28,766 nt of DNA from Chondrus crispus (GCF_000350225.1 NW_005179240.1:31458-60223); one strand, 5' to 3'. Counted from the first letter of the stretch, positions 1-11,302 are shown. Made by a program: numbers and translations. Notes: generated by a model not told the origin, from the letters alone.

Positions 1-130
1 CGTGGCGGCGGAAGAGTGGCACGGAAGCGGGAGCCTGTCGCGAGGCGCGCAACCGCACCGCGCGCGCGCCCGGACAACGACTGCGGCCTTGTCGCGCCCC
101 GAGGGAGCGGGTGGCTGTCGGAGATTTTAT
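1..130. other. GC-rich edge, no gene recognised
   Basis: The first 130 bases are very rich in C, G and CpG, with runs such as gcgcgcgcgcc, and then change abruptly to AT-rich sequence at about 125. No protein is recognisable on either strand. The composition resembles the GC-rich halves of the LTR-like insertions near 13.9 and 15.4 kb and the right edge of the window, so it may be the end of another such element. That link is an inference from composition only. Confidence 0.25.
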
Positions 131-363
131 TGCGTCACGACTATGGTATGCCCTATTAGACCTCAAATGAAGTAAACCCGTATTTGCGAAAAGACAGCAT
201 GAATACGCAAAGAGGCTGGCTTTTCATAAAAACGTTGCACACTACAGCAAAGATCTGCACATAGCGTAGGAGGCGCGGTACAAATTTCACATCTAGTCCT
301 CGCGGAGCAGGAAAAAAATTCTGTATAACCACGAACCGACAGGTGATGCTCATCACCGACATA

Positions 364-638
364 CAGGGGGGGTCGCTCGATAGTGCCTACTTTAGTAGTG
401 CTTCCCTCTATATAGTGCTATGGCTCACCCTCTGGCACAGGTTATCATAAGCTCATGGTTCAGAACTCAAAGGATGAAGTTATTTAGTTGTGTTATACAG
501 GCTTTGTTGTGTTTGTGTTAGCATTGTGCTTTGTCCCCAAATATATGTATTTGAGCCTCCCTTATATAGTGCCATCCCCCCAATAGTGCCATAGCTAGAA
601 GTATGTCACGCTATAGCACTATATCGTAGGAGGCACTG
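364..638. mobile_element. Candidate pogo-type MITE with CAG...CTG ends and TA flanks
   Basis: The segment starts TA|CAG at 362-366 and ends CTG|TA at 636-640, so it is flanked by the TA dinucleotide typical of pogo/Tc1-mariner targets. Read inward, the right end is CAGTGCCTCCTACGATATAG. Both ends carry subterminal copies of a TAGTGCYAT motif, at about 380, 413, 567, 583 and, inverted, 612 and 631. Stacked short subterminal repeats with a TATA-like core are common in Tigger/pogo ends. It has no coding capacity, so it would be non-autonomous. The inverted repeats are imperfect, and the rest of 639-1340 shows nothing beyond a C-rich run. Confidence 0.45.
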
Positions 639-837
639 TATCTCAAACGGTTCATTTGGAGGGGTGTGGTAAGTGATCATACCTCTGACATCCTGAAAAA
701 AACATAACTTTTAGGGATGATCAAAACAAAAACTGCTGAACGAAATGGCAGGAACTGTCAACCATTGCTGCACCAGCTTAAAATTTCCAAAAAAAAGAAA
801 AAGACACAAATCTGCCACCGGAGCCCGTCCTGGACAA

Positions 838-860
838 CCCCCCCCACCCCCCCCCCCCCC
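838..860. repeat. Poly-C tract
   Basis: A run of 22 cytosines is interrupted by a single A at 846, inside a broadly C-rich stretch (about 830-885). It is low-complexity sequence with no visible coding role. Confidence 0.9.
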
Positions 861-1340
861 GAATCCCTCCCAAAACCCCCCTGAAAAGTGACTGACAACT
901 CAACTGCCTTTGCAGTGAGTACATGTGTTTATCATATTCCATCTGCTACTGTGCGAAAACACTACTCCTGAAGAAGACCGAGCATTGCCCCACCTCCCTC
1001 CTCGTGATGGTGCTGCGCACTAAATTTCAATCCCGGACGCGCCTTTCGTCGTGCCCGGTATCATCGGGCTCCGAAAACATGAACCACGTCGTAATTGTGA
1101 ACCTAATTCATCGTTAACTGGGCGACAAAAACTGCTTGCTGTCAGCCCTACATGTGGTTCTATTCGTCTACTGCAGAATCGGCTCTTTATATTTAAATAC
1201 AAACCAGCTAACGAGTTTACGCGCGCTTTTTCCCATAGAAACACATCCCTTCCCATTGCTCCGACCGACTTTAACATTCCACACGCTTTGCCTAACGCTC
1301 GAGATTTGTCTTGTGCCTTTCCCCCATCGGCGGCTAACGG

Positions 1341-3042
1341 ATGATATCGAAACGCGTTTGCGCCCCTCCGGGGCACAAGGGAGTGAACTCTGTTCCAGTC
1401 CAACAAGCTCTCGCCCACTACCGCAATTTGCAACTCTCAATAAGAAAGTGCGCAACGATGCACCACGTTCCCTACTCTACCCTGCGTCGCGCTGCACAGC
1501 CGAAACAATCTGCAGCAACCCCACAAGGCCGCCCACCTGTGTTATCCGCCTCAGAAGAAGCTTTTATTGTGGATGCCGCGCTAGACTTCTCGCAGAAAGG
1601 CACACCTTTGTCACGAGAATGTCTGAAGTCTCTTGTTGCTACTTTTGTACAATCCCTCCCTCCGCAGCGACAAAAAAGGATACCATTTAAAAATGGAAAG
1701 CCTGGGAATGGCTATTTGCACAGATTCTTTGCACGGCACTCCAGGCTAACACTCAAGCGCAGGTCAAGTCTAGAAAAAGCGCGTCAATTAGCGATGTCGC
1801 CATCAAACTTGGCATCACATTTGGTGCGTCTCGCACAAGTGTACAAGGAGTTTAAGATAACGTCGGCTGAACAAATTTTTAACATTGACGAAAGCGGCTT
1901 TTCCACGCGTATAACCGCACGCGCTCGAAGCAAGGCTGTGTTTGACGCAAGTGGGAAAAGTAACTCAACTGAATTGAAGTGATCTGGCAATGCTGGTCAT
2001 GTCACCATTATGCCAGTTGTGTCTGGAGACGGGCGGGCTTGGAGCCCACTTACAGTGCTGCCTGGCAAAAAAACCAAACACCGCATTCGCTCTGACGGAA
2101 CGAGAGAAACTCCTGCTAGCTTTCTCCCTCCCAATTATTATTGCGTGTACCGGGAGAAGGCTGGTGTGGACTCCGAAATCTTCTATCAGTGGACATCAAA
2201 GTTTCTGGAGGAGACCAAAATACTGCGTGAGAAACACCGCCACATTGTTCTCACAATGGATACTTACGGTGCCCATTGCACGTGCAGGTCTCTTAACGCC
2301 CTCAAGAACGGCCGTGTAGTTGTCATCGGTCTGCCCGCCCACACAAATCACAGGACTCAAGTGCTCGATTATGCGGTTTTTTCGCCATTCAAGACGTCGT
2401 TTCGAAACCTGTTGAAAAGTAGAGCGTATTCCGTTGCGGGAAAAACGAATGACATCTACACACTCTGCGAAATACTGACACGGGCGTACTACGAGTCCGT
2501 CCGTCCGGACAATATCATAAGCGGTTTCGATGCATGCGGTGTGTGGAAAAGAGGACATGGGGGAGCTAATGCTGGTGTGATCCGGCAGACTGATATCACC
2601 AATTTTGAGAGGGATGAAGACCAGACGGCAGCATTCGACACATACAAGGATCTTGTCAAAGCATTCACACATTCCCGAAATATGCTGCGCAGTGACAGCA
2701 GTGTCATTGAAAGCGGTACTTTGATAACGAGATCAGGAGCTTTATTGACAAGGGATGATGTGCTCAAGGTGCTTGAAGAGCGTTCTTTGCAGCGCCAAGA
2801 AGCAGCGTTGCAGCGTGAGGTGCGGGCGGCCGAAGCAGCCGCAAAAAGGGCACAGAAAAGAGCGGGAGTTGGAGGAGAAGCGTCAGCAAAGGGTGGAGGA
2901 GGAGGCACGAAAAGAGCAACACGGCATCTGGCTTGCTCAAATGCCTGCTCGAGCGGAGCGTCTGAAAGCTAACCGGTCCCAGCGTCGGGCCCAGCGCCGG
3001 GCTGCTGCAAGGCTAAAAAGCAGCTATTCAGGCAGCGAATAA
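1341..3042 (+). pseudogene. Pogo/Jerky-like DDE_1 transposase, one stop and one frameshift
   Basis: This is a transposase of the CENP-B/pogo type (Tc1/mariner superfamily). From the ATG at 1341 it has a Psq-like helix-turn-helix (IRKCATMHHVPYSTLRRA), a CENP-B-like second DNA-binding region (GRPPVLSASEEAFIVDAALD...GYLHRFFARH), and a DDE_1 core. The three acidic residues are visible in FNIDESGF, LTMDTYGAH and QVLDYAVFSPFK. The frame is closed by a TGA at 1980-1982 but continues unbroken from 1983 as SGNAGHVTIMP. Near 2856-2859, an AAAA run, the reading moves by one base, and the basic coiled-coil tail (KERELEEKRQQRVEEEARK) is read to 3042. The total, about 565 residues, is normal for the family. 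I could not find its terminal repeats. Confidence 0.85.
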
Positions 3043-3322
3043 CCTGTGCAACCAAGTCACTGATCAATTATGAATAAAATTCGTGGGGCGAAAATATCAT
3101 ATGTGATCCACATTTTCAGCACAGTGAGGCCCATAACGGCTACTTGTTCATGGGAAGCGATGGCGTTGTTACGGTTTTCCTGTATTTCAACAGCCAATCC
3201 CAAAGCGATATATGGATCTAGAGGCATGCTTTGGAGCTTTGTGCCAAGTTGTAGGAGAATTGGACAATTTCTTCATTATTTACTATTCAAGATGTTGAGA
3301 CTGATCCATAATATGGTACCCC
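3043..3322. other. No gene seen between two transposase remnants
   Basis: This is plain AT-rich sequence between the pogo-like gene and the 3' end of copy X1. I see no terminal repeats, no conserved reading frame and no RNA gene. It probably holds the worn 3' ends of both elements. Confidence 0.4.
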
Positions 3323-4521
3323 CTAATACTCGAGTTGCGCCTTCTTTCTCTTCTGCGCTGTGTCGATTCCAATCGTATTCAGACGATTCTTGTATCGTCT
3401 AAATGCACAGCCATCATCATCGCGCAGTGGGTGCCACTTGATATGCATGTTCGTGAAACAGACATTTAGGCGAAACAGCACATCATAGATCTTCTCTCCC
3501 CATCTGTACTTACTGCCCATGATATTCCAGAGCACTCATTGCCTGCCAAAGTAGTTCTCAACTAAAATTCTATCAGAAGAAATTCTTGCATTTGCGCGTT
3601 CTTGTTCTGAGGTCAGGACACCATTGCGGGGCTTTTTCTTGGGGAGTACGGCCCGTACTATCTCAGCAGCTCCCTGGTAGCCCTTTTCCATGATAACCGC
3701 CCAAAAACCGTGAAACTCCTCCGCTAATGGACCGATGTCTGCGATATCCATATCATCATCTGCCTTCTGGAGACACATGCGATGAAATCCAATGTTTTGG
3801 CGGAATATCTCCATGTCTGAGACTGCACCAGGGTAATGGCGCGTAACGTTAACGGCAAATCCAATAGGAAGAACGGAGACTTCCGATTTGAATCCATAAA
3901 GTTTGTGCTTATTGCTGAAGTGCTTTTTCGCTTCTTCATGATTACCAGACGGGCGGTTGGTTTGCTAAAAAGTGAAATCTGTTAAGTATAGAGCATGGCG
4001 GTTGTGCTTGAACGTTGTTTTGTTCTGAAGCAGAAGCGTCATTGTGTACTTCCGTTCCCACTTCCGCACCACCTCACGGTAAAGAAACTCTTCGACTATA
4101 CACACAAACGCCATGACCACTCGCACAAACGTCGGGGCTTTCACTTTGAAAACTTTTGCCACAAAATCCCAATTGCCACCATGTTTCATCATCGTGAAGG
4201 TCATGAAAAGAACATCCTTTCGTTAATGTCTAGATTTGCGGCCTCTGTCACAGTTCCACTTCTGTTCAACATGTGCTGCAACCAGACTCCATATGCCGCT
4301 CAGTTCCGCGAGCGAAAAGTTTAAAAGTTTGTCATTGCCATGATTCCGGCGGCACCGCCTTCTGCAAAACATTGGTCGATAACTGGGCTCTGAGAGTCCT
4401 CAGCCTCACTTTCACTGTCCGTTTGGCTACTGAAGTTCTGAATCTCCTCGCGGCGGTTGGCAGCGACATCAGCGAGGAGCTTGAGACCAGTACATGCATC
4501 ACTGCTAGTTACTGTGTCCAT
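3323..4521 (-). pseudogene. DDE_Tnp_4-like transposase copy X1, four lesions
   Basis: This belongs to the same family as X2 (19221-20579) and X3 (25990-27315). From the ATG at 4521 there is an acidic N-terminal region ending in AMTNF, a DRGRKS / KDVLFMTFTMMKHGGNWDF block, HKLYGFKSEVSVLP, a GYQG block, and VENYFGRQ, which carries the presumed catalytic Glu. The frame is broken by a frameshift just after MTNF (about 4320), TAA at 4223-4225, TAG at 3965-3967 (a Gln codon in VTFQQ of the sister copies) and TGA at 3536-3538 just after FGRQ. Homology resumes in frame after each stop and runs to 3323. The Asp of the DKGYQG motif in X3 is Glu here. The gene is inactive. Confidence 0.8.
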
Positions 4522-4587
4522 GGCTTTTGTTGAGCGGGAACGGAAAAGGTGTGTCTCAGGAATGGTATCGACACTGGTGAGGGAACG

Positions 4588-4596
4588 TTTTATATA
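4588..4596 (-). promoter_or_regulatory. TATA-box candidate upstream of X1
   Basis: Read on the minus strand this is TATATAAAA, about 67 bases upstream of the X1 ATG at 4521. The sequence and spacing suit a core promoter for this dead transposase. Nothing else supports it. Confidence 0.4.
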
Positions 4597-5280
4597 CAGA
4601 CTACGGTGTGACTTGACCGTCGTCGACGATTGCTCGGTTTGCCTTTTTGCTGGATTCCCGCGAAACTGTTCTCTTCGTGATTGTGCTGGTGTGAGTTTCG
4701 GCCATCATCAATTTGCGCAATCAGGCAGGTTTTTTGCATTGCTTGCGAAATTTCCAAAGGCAGGTCTTCATTACGCAAAAATTCTTCGCTCACGTATTGA
4801 CGCGGTCATTTCAGAAAAAGATATCTATATGAAAGATTATGATTTATCGTAGTAGCCATGTAAGTTGGCAAAAATAGCCGTCAATTTCATTGCGGTGCTG
4901 CAATTCGTATACCGGGCCATAACTAGCAAATTAGCTTGGCTCTGTGATAAAGGTCTATCGGCTATGTCTTCTTACTTTGGTGTGCCGTACTGTCGTCTGG
5001 GTGTAACCACATCGGCGCGTTGCGAACGTAGCTCGCGCGCGGCGCCCGCGGTGACAGATCGCACAGTCCGGAGTCGCATTACAGTGCAGAGAACTGTATA
5101 AGTAGACGTAGGACGGAGCGACGACGAGTAAACGGAGGCACCAGATTCTTGTTCTACCCTTCAGAAAAGACTAATTTGGGACGCAGGTTAATTTGAGACA
5201 CGGTAAATATGCACAACTTGCCCTCAGCATAGGGCTGCCCCATCCCTTTTTTCTGCCATAAGCAAGTGCCTACTGCATAA
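4597..5280. other. Non-coding stretch with a GC-rich, TATA-bearing LTR-like patch
   Basis: No gene is recognisable. From about 5000 to 5165 the sequence is GC-rich, has a TATA-like tataagtag at 5097, and ends with CTACCCTTCAGAA (5154-5166), resembling the end of an LTR. It is followed at 5172-5200 by ctaatttgggacgcaggtt, a motif like the pogo-type ends seen at 18905 and 28274. The same pairing of CTTCAGAA and an AATTTGGG motif occurs in inverted orientation at 28274-28304, so it is a dispersed repeat. Confidence 0.35.
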
Positions 5281-5631
5281 TTACCTCACCCAATAAGACT
5301 TTTCATCTTGTAGCCCAGTAAATAATCCGAAACAGATACTGTACCGCGCGGCAAAGATCAGGTCACCAAGTGCGCACTCTCTGATGTACTCATATTTCAG
5401 AGGTGCAATGCATGGAAGCACTGAGTGTCGTTCTAAACAGGGAAGAAAATTGTTGCTTTTGCACATAGTTATGATAAAAACTGTTCCCATTGGCCGGTCA
5501 CAAGATATGATATTCTTGCATACATGAATCCCCATGCAAAAATCGATCACTTCTTCGGGCAAGAAGAAAAGTGGAAACACTGTTTGCATCGTCGCCATAT
5601 CCCTAATGTGATGTTTTAATGTACAATACAC
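5281..5631 (-). CDS. Hypothetical short frame, doubtful
   Basis: An open frame of 116 codons lies just left of the PiggyBac-like element. It contains FPLFFLPEEVIDFCMGIHVC and several aromatic and Cys residues. I do not recognise it. The phrase around FLPEEVIDF faintly resembles the N-terminal domain of some PiggyBac/IS4-type transposases, so it could be a remnant of a different element. It could equally be chance. No start context or partner supports it. Confidence 0.2.
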   Translation of the reverse strand: MYCTLKHHIRDMATMQTVFPLFFLPEEVIDFCMGIHVCKNIISCDRPMGTVFIITMCKSNNFLPCLERHSVLPCIAPLKYEYIRECALGDLIFAARYSICFGLFTGLQDEKSYWVR

Positions 5632-5640
5632 TGTACATTA
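5617..5640. repeat. Palindrome, 9-bp arms
   Basis: TAATGTACA at 5617-5625 is matched by its perfect inverse at 5632-5640 with a 6-base spacer. It lies 190 bases from the left end of the PiggyBac-like element. Its role is unknown. Confidence 0.6.
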
Positions 5641-5826
5641 GCTTTGGGGCGTCGAAAGTACGTCCGTTGATTTCCACCTGCCAGACCAATCACATAGAGA
5701 GACACCCAACGGCCCGGAGAGTGCAACTACCAAGTTTCAGCGAAGTTGAACAATTACAACCCCCTTCTGCATCGCTCGAAAATTTGATACTTCCGGACCA
5801 CGAGGAGGCCAGTAAATTGCGTTATG

Positions 5827-8800
5827 TACGGTATACCGTACAAACAGGGCTATTCTAACCACTCATTCATAGCTGTAATGACAACCGCCTTCTCACAGAC
5901 CTCGTCCTTTGCCTTTCTGTGTCACTGGAACCTCGTTTCCGTGCTGCACCGCGACGCTGAGACCCGGAATTTTCCTCCAGACAATCAGAGGCTTGGGAAG
6001 AACATTCAGACCTTTCCCGAGATACCCTTATTCTGGCTTCCGTTTCGCGCTGCTCTAGTCGCTTCTTCGAATGCCACATGTCCCAGCAAGAGCGCCGTGT
6101 ACCGGGATAGGTTCTGACACACAAATGTGTCTCACAATGCGTACACTTAAAGGATGAACGATGTCCTCTATATTTTCTATTTCCCTTCACGTTGATCCCG
6201 CACAAAGCACACCACCTTTCCGAACGAATTTGCCTTTGTCCATATCCTGTTACGTTCAGCCGTAACTGAATGCCGTCAGGGCTATTAAAAAATAGTAAAC
6301 GGTTTCGTTTCCGATTGCGGGCGAACGCCCGCAATCGTTTTATCTCACCGTCATTCAGCGCAGCAGGAACCGTCTCTTCTACCATCGACGAATTCCTCCG
6401 TAATTTGTCAGCAAATCTCAACCACTCTGTACACGCTTCCAGACAAAATCAGATAGAGATTCCACATTACTTAGAGATTGTCAAAAAGCATGGAGACTGT
6501 GGAAGCGACAAGGGTCTGCGATAAGGTCAACTCTTTCATTCATCCTGTACGCTATAAATGAATTCACAAACAAAGTCTTCAGTGTTTGTCCCACAACCTT
6601 TTGTTCCCACTTGAATGTGGCTGACGGACTACGTAACATGGCTCTCGCTTGTGCACCACCATCTACGCCTCCCTTCGTCTTCGAATAAAAGCTCTGTACA
6701 CCGTGCTTGAAAAGTTTCAAGGGAACAAAAGGTTGCAGATTCTGGACGCTCGTGTTGATAGCCCTCCATAAATGTAGTCTGGACTTCAATACCCTCTTGG
6801 TTTCCGATGCCACAAATGCTGGAAATGGTTCTAGTGGATCAAATGCCCAATTCAGTAGCCTATTTCCATTATCCTCTAAAACAGTCCTTGCTTCTTGGAT
6901 TAATTCTGGAGGTGCCTTGATCAAAGTGCAGGACAGGAGTGCTGCCTCGGAGCAAGAAACATACAAGACGTAACTGACGCGAAGCACGATTAGCTGCTGT
7001 AGAAGCTGCCCAATGTGGCAGTGAGGTATGTGTTCTAAAAATGCCTGTGTGCCCATTTCAAGGCAGAGTAGGTCTACTGAAGCGTTAGCAACAGCCCTTG
7101 AAAGAGTTGAGTCAGCAACGCTCGTCTTAATTTCTACAGTACACACATGTATCGACGGTTCGCGATTATTTGAGGTGTTGAACGCAGTTTGGTTGACATC
7201 GATGAGTGCCATGCCATCGGGCGAGCAGGCTAGGCATTCTTTTTCCTTATCCCCAAACATGCCACAGTGACAAACAGCCCTAATCAAATGTTTCGCTCTG
7301 AAGGCATTAACAGCAGCATTTTCGTTAACCGTACCACGCAGCACCGCTTTTGTAAAACGCGAAGTGCTAAGCCAGCTTGCCGCCAAAAGTTTAAAAGTCT
7401 CTGCCACTGTTCTCTCGTTGCTTTGTACATCTGCGACACCAAGTCGTGTGAGGATCTCGGAATTATTCATTGACAAAATCACAGCAACTGTCCCAGTTTT
7501 TCGGAACTGCCTAAGCACGAACCACTCTGCACACCTCTGTTCCACGGTTTAAATTACTGCATTGTTTAAGCAGTACAGTTCAATGGTATCTCGACTGTCA
7601 TTGGAGTTAGGCTAATTGAGCCCCCGTCAAAGACCTTGAATCTATTCGTAAATAGAATATCAGCCTGCGATAGGGCCCGAAGAAAAGCCACCCAACAATT
7701 GATTAAATTAGACAAACTTCCTGGCAGAGCGTAAACGAAGCGGAGCGTCTTTGAAAAGTTCTTCGTCCCCCTTTCCCGTATTACTACAGCCGTCACTCCG
7801 ACATTCAAACCATCATCTTTAAACGTTTTCTGGGCGTACTTGCAAAGACTTCCCATTTGGGGACTGTCGTCAATTACAAAGGCATTTTCGCGATCATAGA
7901 TAAAGCGATTATCTGCTGGGCGGGCCTGTTCGATATCACTGTCAAATTCGCTCTGTTGCACGTCATCTTTCCCGGGATCGAATTGAGAGGCTCCAACGAA
8001 TGGATGACATCTTACCAGATGTTGAGGCATTATAAACATGAAGCCAATGCCTCTCTTGCCAAGACTAGGTATCATACTCATTTTCGCATACCCGCGGTCG
8101 GCTGTTATCACAAACCCAGATAAAGAGTCCTCCCCGCGAGCGTCAACCACTGCTTTGACGAGTTTTTCAACGTTGTTTGTCTGTGACTCTCCGCGACGTC
8201 GAAAGCGAACCATAATGGTAATTCTAAATAAAGCATCTGCAATGGCATCTACGCAGTGCCCCTCTTTGTCGGCTTTCCTCGTGCTAATAGTTTTAACCTG
8301 GTTGTCACTTTCCCTGGTCCCATAGAGGTCATCATCAAGTGTTGCAAAGGTATACGACGGAGAAAGAAATACTTTGCATGACATACTGTACGCCGCCATC
8401 TCAAACTCTGAGAGTCTGACGGTTTGATCTCTTTGGGAGCACCAAACACTCTCACCAGTATCGCCACGTCCTGTAGAAGAGAAAGCAAGAATATTTCCCA
8501 ATAAAAAGCGAACTAGAGATAATGGTGGTACAGGACAGTCCATCTTATGAAGCAATTCGAGCGTCTTAGAGATGCTGAACCCAGAGCACTGCGGTAAAAA
8601 GAACACTACTAAGAAAGAATACATGTCTGCACGGTGAAGTTGACCAAGCACGCAGTTGTTAATTACAATGCGCTCGTTTGTCCAGAGGTTACTTTTTCGC
8701 ACTAGTTCATCACAGAAAAGAACTATGTAGCTCGATTGCGGATGCAATAGCTGTCTTACTGGTAGTTCTTTCTTCATTCTTTCGATGGCTGCTCTTGTAA

Positions 8801-9520
8801 ATAGCCGAGCTCTTTCGGAAATCACGTCCGTAATAAAGTCATGTTCGAGTTTTACAGCTTGGTCTCGAATCGTTTGAATTCTCCATCCCTCCGTGTAGTC
8901 GTGTGTTCTTCTCTGTGCCCATGCTCGACGTCCACATCCCTCGCTGCCCCTTCTCCCGCGAGGGCGACCGCGCGTAGACGCCTGTCCGCCTTGAAAATGC
9001 TCAATGACAGTGCCTGGTTGGGAGCTCTGTTGTGCCCTTGGAGTGGGCACGTGTGTGTTACCGTCACCAACGGGTTGACGCGTTGTGCCTGTGTGGGGAG
9101 TGGGTGGTAGAGGAGGAATAGGTGGTAGAGGATGGAAGTTTTGAAAGATTGAGCCATCTTCGATGCCTGTGAGGGGAGGGAGTGGCAGAGGCAAGGGGGT
9201 TTGTAGGATTGGGCCGTGACCTCCGTTAAGTGGCTCTAGCGGCGACGATGGCATCATGAGATTGCTCGGGAGGGGTTTTGGCTGAGGCTTCAAGGTCTGT
9301 CGGACAGATTTCGAGTGGGGAAGGGTGGTTGGTATGTGTTAGGGGCACGAGGAGATTCATTCAGTCGGTATTGAACTTGAACAAAAAATGAACAGGTGGG
9401 ATGCCCTCCACAGCCCACGCTTCTACCCTATGCACTTGCAAATAGGAACACTACACTTGTCTATAAGATAGAATGGTTCAAAGAAGGTCTAAAATGAGCC
9501 TATATGTACGGTACACCGTA
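5827..9520 (-). mobile_element. PiggyBac/IS4-like DNA transposon carrying a nuclease domain
   Basis: The coding remnant at 5867-9257 lies just inside a pair of inverted repeats. The left end is TACGGTATACCGTACA at 5827-5842. The right end, read inward from 9520, is TACGGTGTACCGTACA, with one mismatch. Similarity continues inward as GGCTATTCTA against GGCTCATTTTA. The repeat is itself palindromic. The left flank is gTTAtg and the right flank TTAcgg, so a TTA-type target duplication is possible but unclear; PiggyBac elements normally use TTAA. The 3.7 kb size fits one long transposase gene. Confidence 0.5.
5867..9257 (-). pseudogene. DDE transposase with YqaJ-like nuclease and Cys-rich tail, frameshifted
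   Basis: The frame starts at tandem ATGs (9257/9254); the TTG further up is not needed. There are 563 codons to 7566: a proline-rich N-terminus, an AT-hook (RGRPRGRRG, about residues 96-104), and a DDE-type core with TLDDDLYGTR (about 307) and ITADRGYAK (about 385). In another frame, 7545-6481 encodes RCAEWFVLRQFRKTGT, then SPDG (about residue 108 of that frame) and VEIKT (about 137). That matches the layout of YqaJ/lambda-exonuclease PD-(D/E)XK nucleases. In the third frame, about 6460-5867, is a Cys/His cluster (CALCG, CTHCETHLC, SCWDMWH) like PiggyBac C-terminal domains. Junction lesions are a frameshift near 7570, TAA at 7549-7551, TGA at 6481-6483 and a frameshift near 6430. The ancestor was probably one protein of about 1,100 residues. 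Confidence 0.7.
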
Positions 9521-9548
9521 TTACGGTTTACATTAGGGATATGCATTC

Positions 9549-9675
9549 GCGCTCTTCCGCGCCTCCTTTTTCTCGTACTCATTGAGCTCTGCGCTCTTCC
9601 GCGCTTCGTCTTTCTCCTACTCACCGCGCTCCGCGCTCTTCGTCGCTTTCTTTTTTCTCCTACTCACCGAGCTCC
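9549..9675. repeat. Minisatellite, three units of about 42 bp
   Basis: Three head-to-tail units start with gcgctcttc at 9549, 9591 and 9633, with lengths 42, 42 and 43. The second and third also share ctcctactcaccg. They lie just outside the right end of the PiggyBac-like element. A 167-codon frame crosses the repeat, but its content (repeated LFLVL and RALPR) simply follows the repeat and is unlikely to be a gene. The rest of 9676-10090 shows nothing recognisable. Confidence 0.8.
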
Positions 9676-10090
9676 TCTCGCACCTGCATCTGCTCTCGCC
9701 ACCGCGTACTTGACGTTGCTGCACGTTCTTCGCCGCGTTTCGAAGGCTACACGCGCGAAGAACACTCTGCATGCTGATCATCACGCCGCACTCGTCGTGC
9801 GCACGGAACAACTGCTTTCATTGTCGCAATATACACCAGCCCTGATCTACGCTTCTCCGTTTTTAGGACTTAACGCCCTCCTTCCGCACCTGCACCTTCC
9901 CTCGCCGCCTCATCGTCGATTCCTCTGCGCGTCGCATGCTGTGCTTCCAACGCCAAACGACGCGAAATACACCTAGTGCTATCCGCCTTGCGGCACGCGT
10001 TACGCCCTGCCCACCCCGCGTGCACTAATTTATCGCCCGCCGAGTGCCTCGTGTCAGGCACCTGAGTCCACACGCCGAACCACCACAAAT

Positions 10091-11302
10091 ATGGAGGTTA
10101 TAGGCAATCAAGAGGAAGTGCGATGGAGTGGGAGTGCAAATACACAAGGCGCCATCAGTGTGTTACCTGCTGGAGAAGGGTCATCCGCCGATAATGAATC
10201 CCGCTTGCAAGTCCCACTGCTGCTCAACGATAATCCATGACTATCTAACTTTGATAATGGCATCGCTGTGGTTCCAAATGACCGAGACAGGGTTTACACT
10301 TTTTTCCTTCCTCACGTGTACCTGATCTCCGTGCGCTCGCGAAACTGTTCAAGCTTGAAACGGTTGGAAACAAAAGAAACTTAATCTGCAAAGTGCTGAT
10401 GTTTTTATATAAAGTTGAACAAAATGGAGGGCAAAACTGGCCTGCCCTAGTTGCGGCGAAGTATGTAGACTGGATCAAAATTCCCCTGCAACTTAACAGG
10501 ATATTATACATGTGCCCAGAAGAAAGACAAATTACATCTGGGCAGCCCAAATCTCTCGGAAGACGCACAAGCGAACGGTCTGGTTCAGGTTTGGATCTGT
10601 CAATATCATCAGATCCCGAATTTACGCTTGATGAATTTGCGCGTTTGTGCGCAATCCTATTCAGAAATGAGGAAGCTAGCGCTGCTCTGCTAAAATCGGG
10701 TGAGGATCTCACTAGAGCAGAGCTGGACAGAAGGGAATCGCGAGATATGTTTTGGAGCAGCGTGGTCCAACCAATTTTTACTAATGCTTCTCTGAAGCCA
10801 CAGCTCGCGCTAGACGGCTGTGTTAGTGTTGTAGACGCTACAGCATCTCCGATAATATTCCGATCAGCCGAGAAACTCAAGCAGCATTTTTACGCATCGA
10901 AGAGTATATTTACTCTTGCAATGAGGAATTACGAAGCTTCAGAACGACCCAGACAACTTTGCCCACTTCATTCGCAGAACATCTAGCACCCGGGAACCGT
11001 CCTCGGCTGGAAAGCGCTGTATAGTTTTATTTGTTGCCATGAAATGCGGGACTCCCGAAGAGGACCAGGACGCTTTGGAACTAACGAGGAAAGACGCAGC
11101 TCCGGGTATGGGCTGGGATGAGAGAAATTTGGGAATCGGACGAGAAGTTTCCGGTTCGACACCGAACCGTGGGGGTAGGAGGAAGGGGCGACGCGCAGGA
11201 TTTATCGAAGATGACAATAATACCCAGGAGAACGTGAGCGAACTTGTCGCAGCAGTAACCACGATGGCATCTAGTGTGCCTCAACGACGGAGAGGGGAAT
11301 AA
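10091..11302 (+). pseudogene. Broken gene of unknown function, possible Harbinger partner ORF
   Basis: I do not recognise a named family. Starting at the ATG at 10091 (MEVIGNQEEVRW), similar-looking coding sequence can be followed through all three frames. A TGA lies at 10238-10240. A frameshift near 10378 leads into KVEQNGGQNWPALVAAKYVDW. Shifts near 10885 and 10945 lead into NDPDNFAHFIRR, and the gene then runs to 11302. Visible blocks are FTLDEFARL, RDMFWSSVVQPIFTN and a basic GGRRKGRR. The total is about 400 residues. It converges on the PIF/Harbinger transposase at 12028-13207. Harbinger elements usually carry a second, Myb-like ORF, so it may be that partner; this is inference. Confidence 0.45.

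Noticed and set aside
1020..1455. Overlapping frames on both strands before the first pogo-like gene
   Set aside because: No similarity to any family and mutually overlapping; probably chance in 5' leader sequence.
9473..9976. 167-codon plus-strand frame, Leu/Ala/Arg-rich
   Set aside because: It reads through the 42-bp minisatellite and its sequence mirrors the repeat; no family resemblance.
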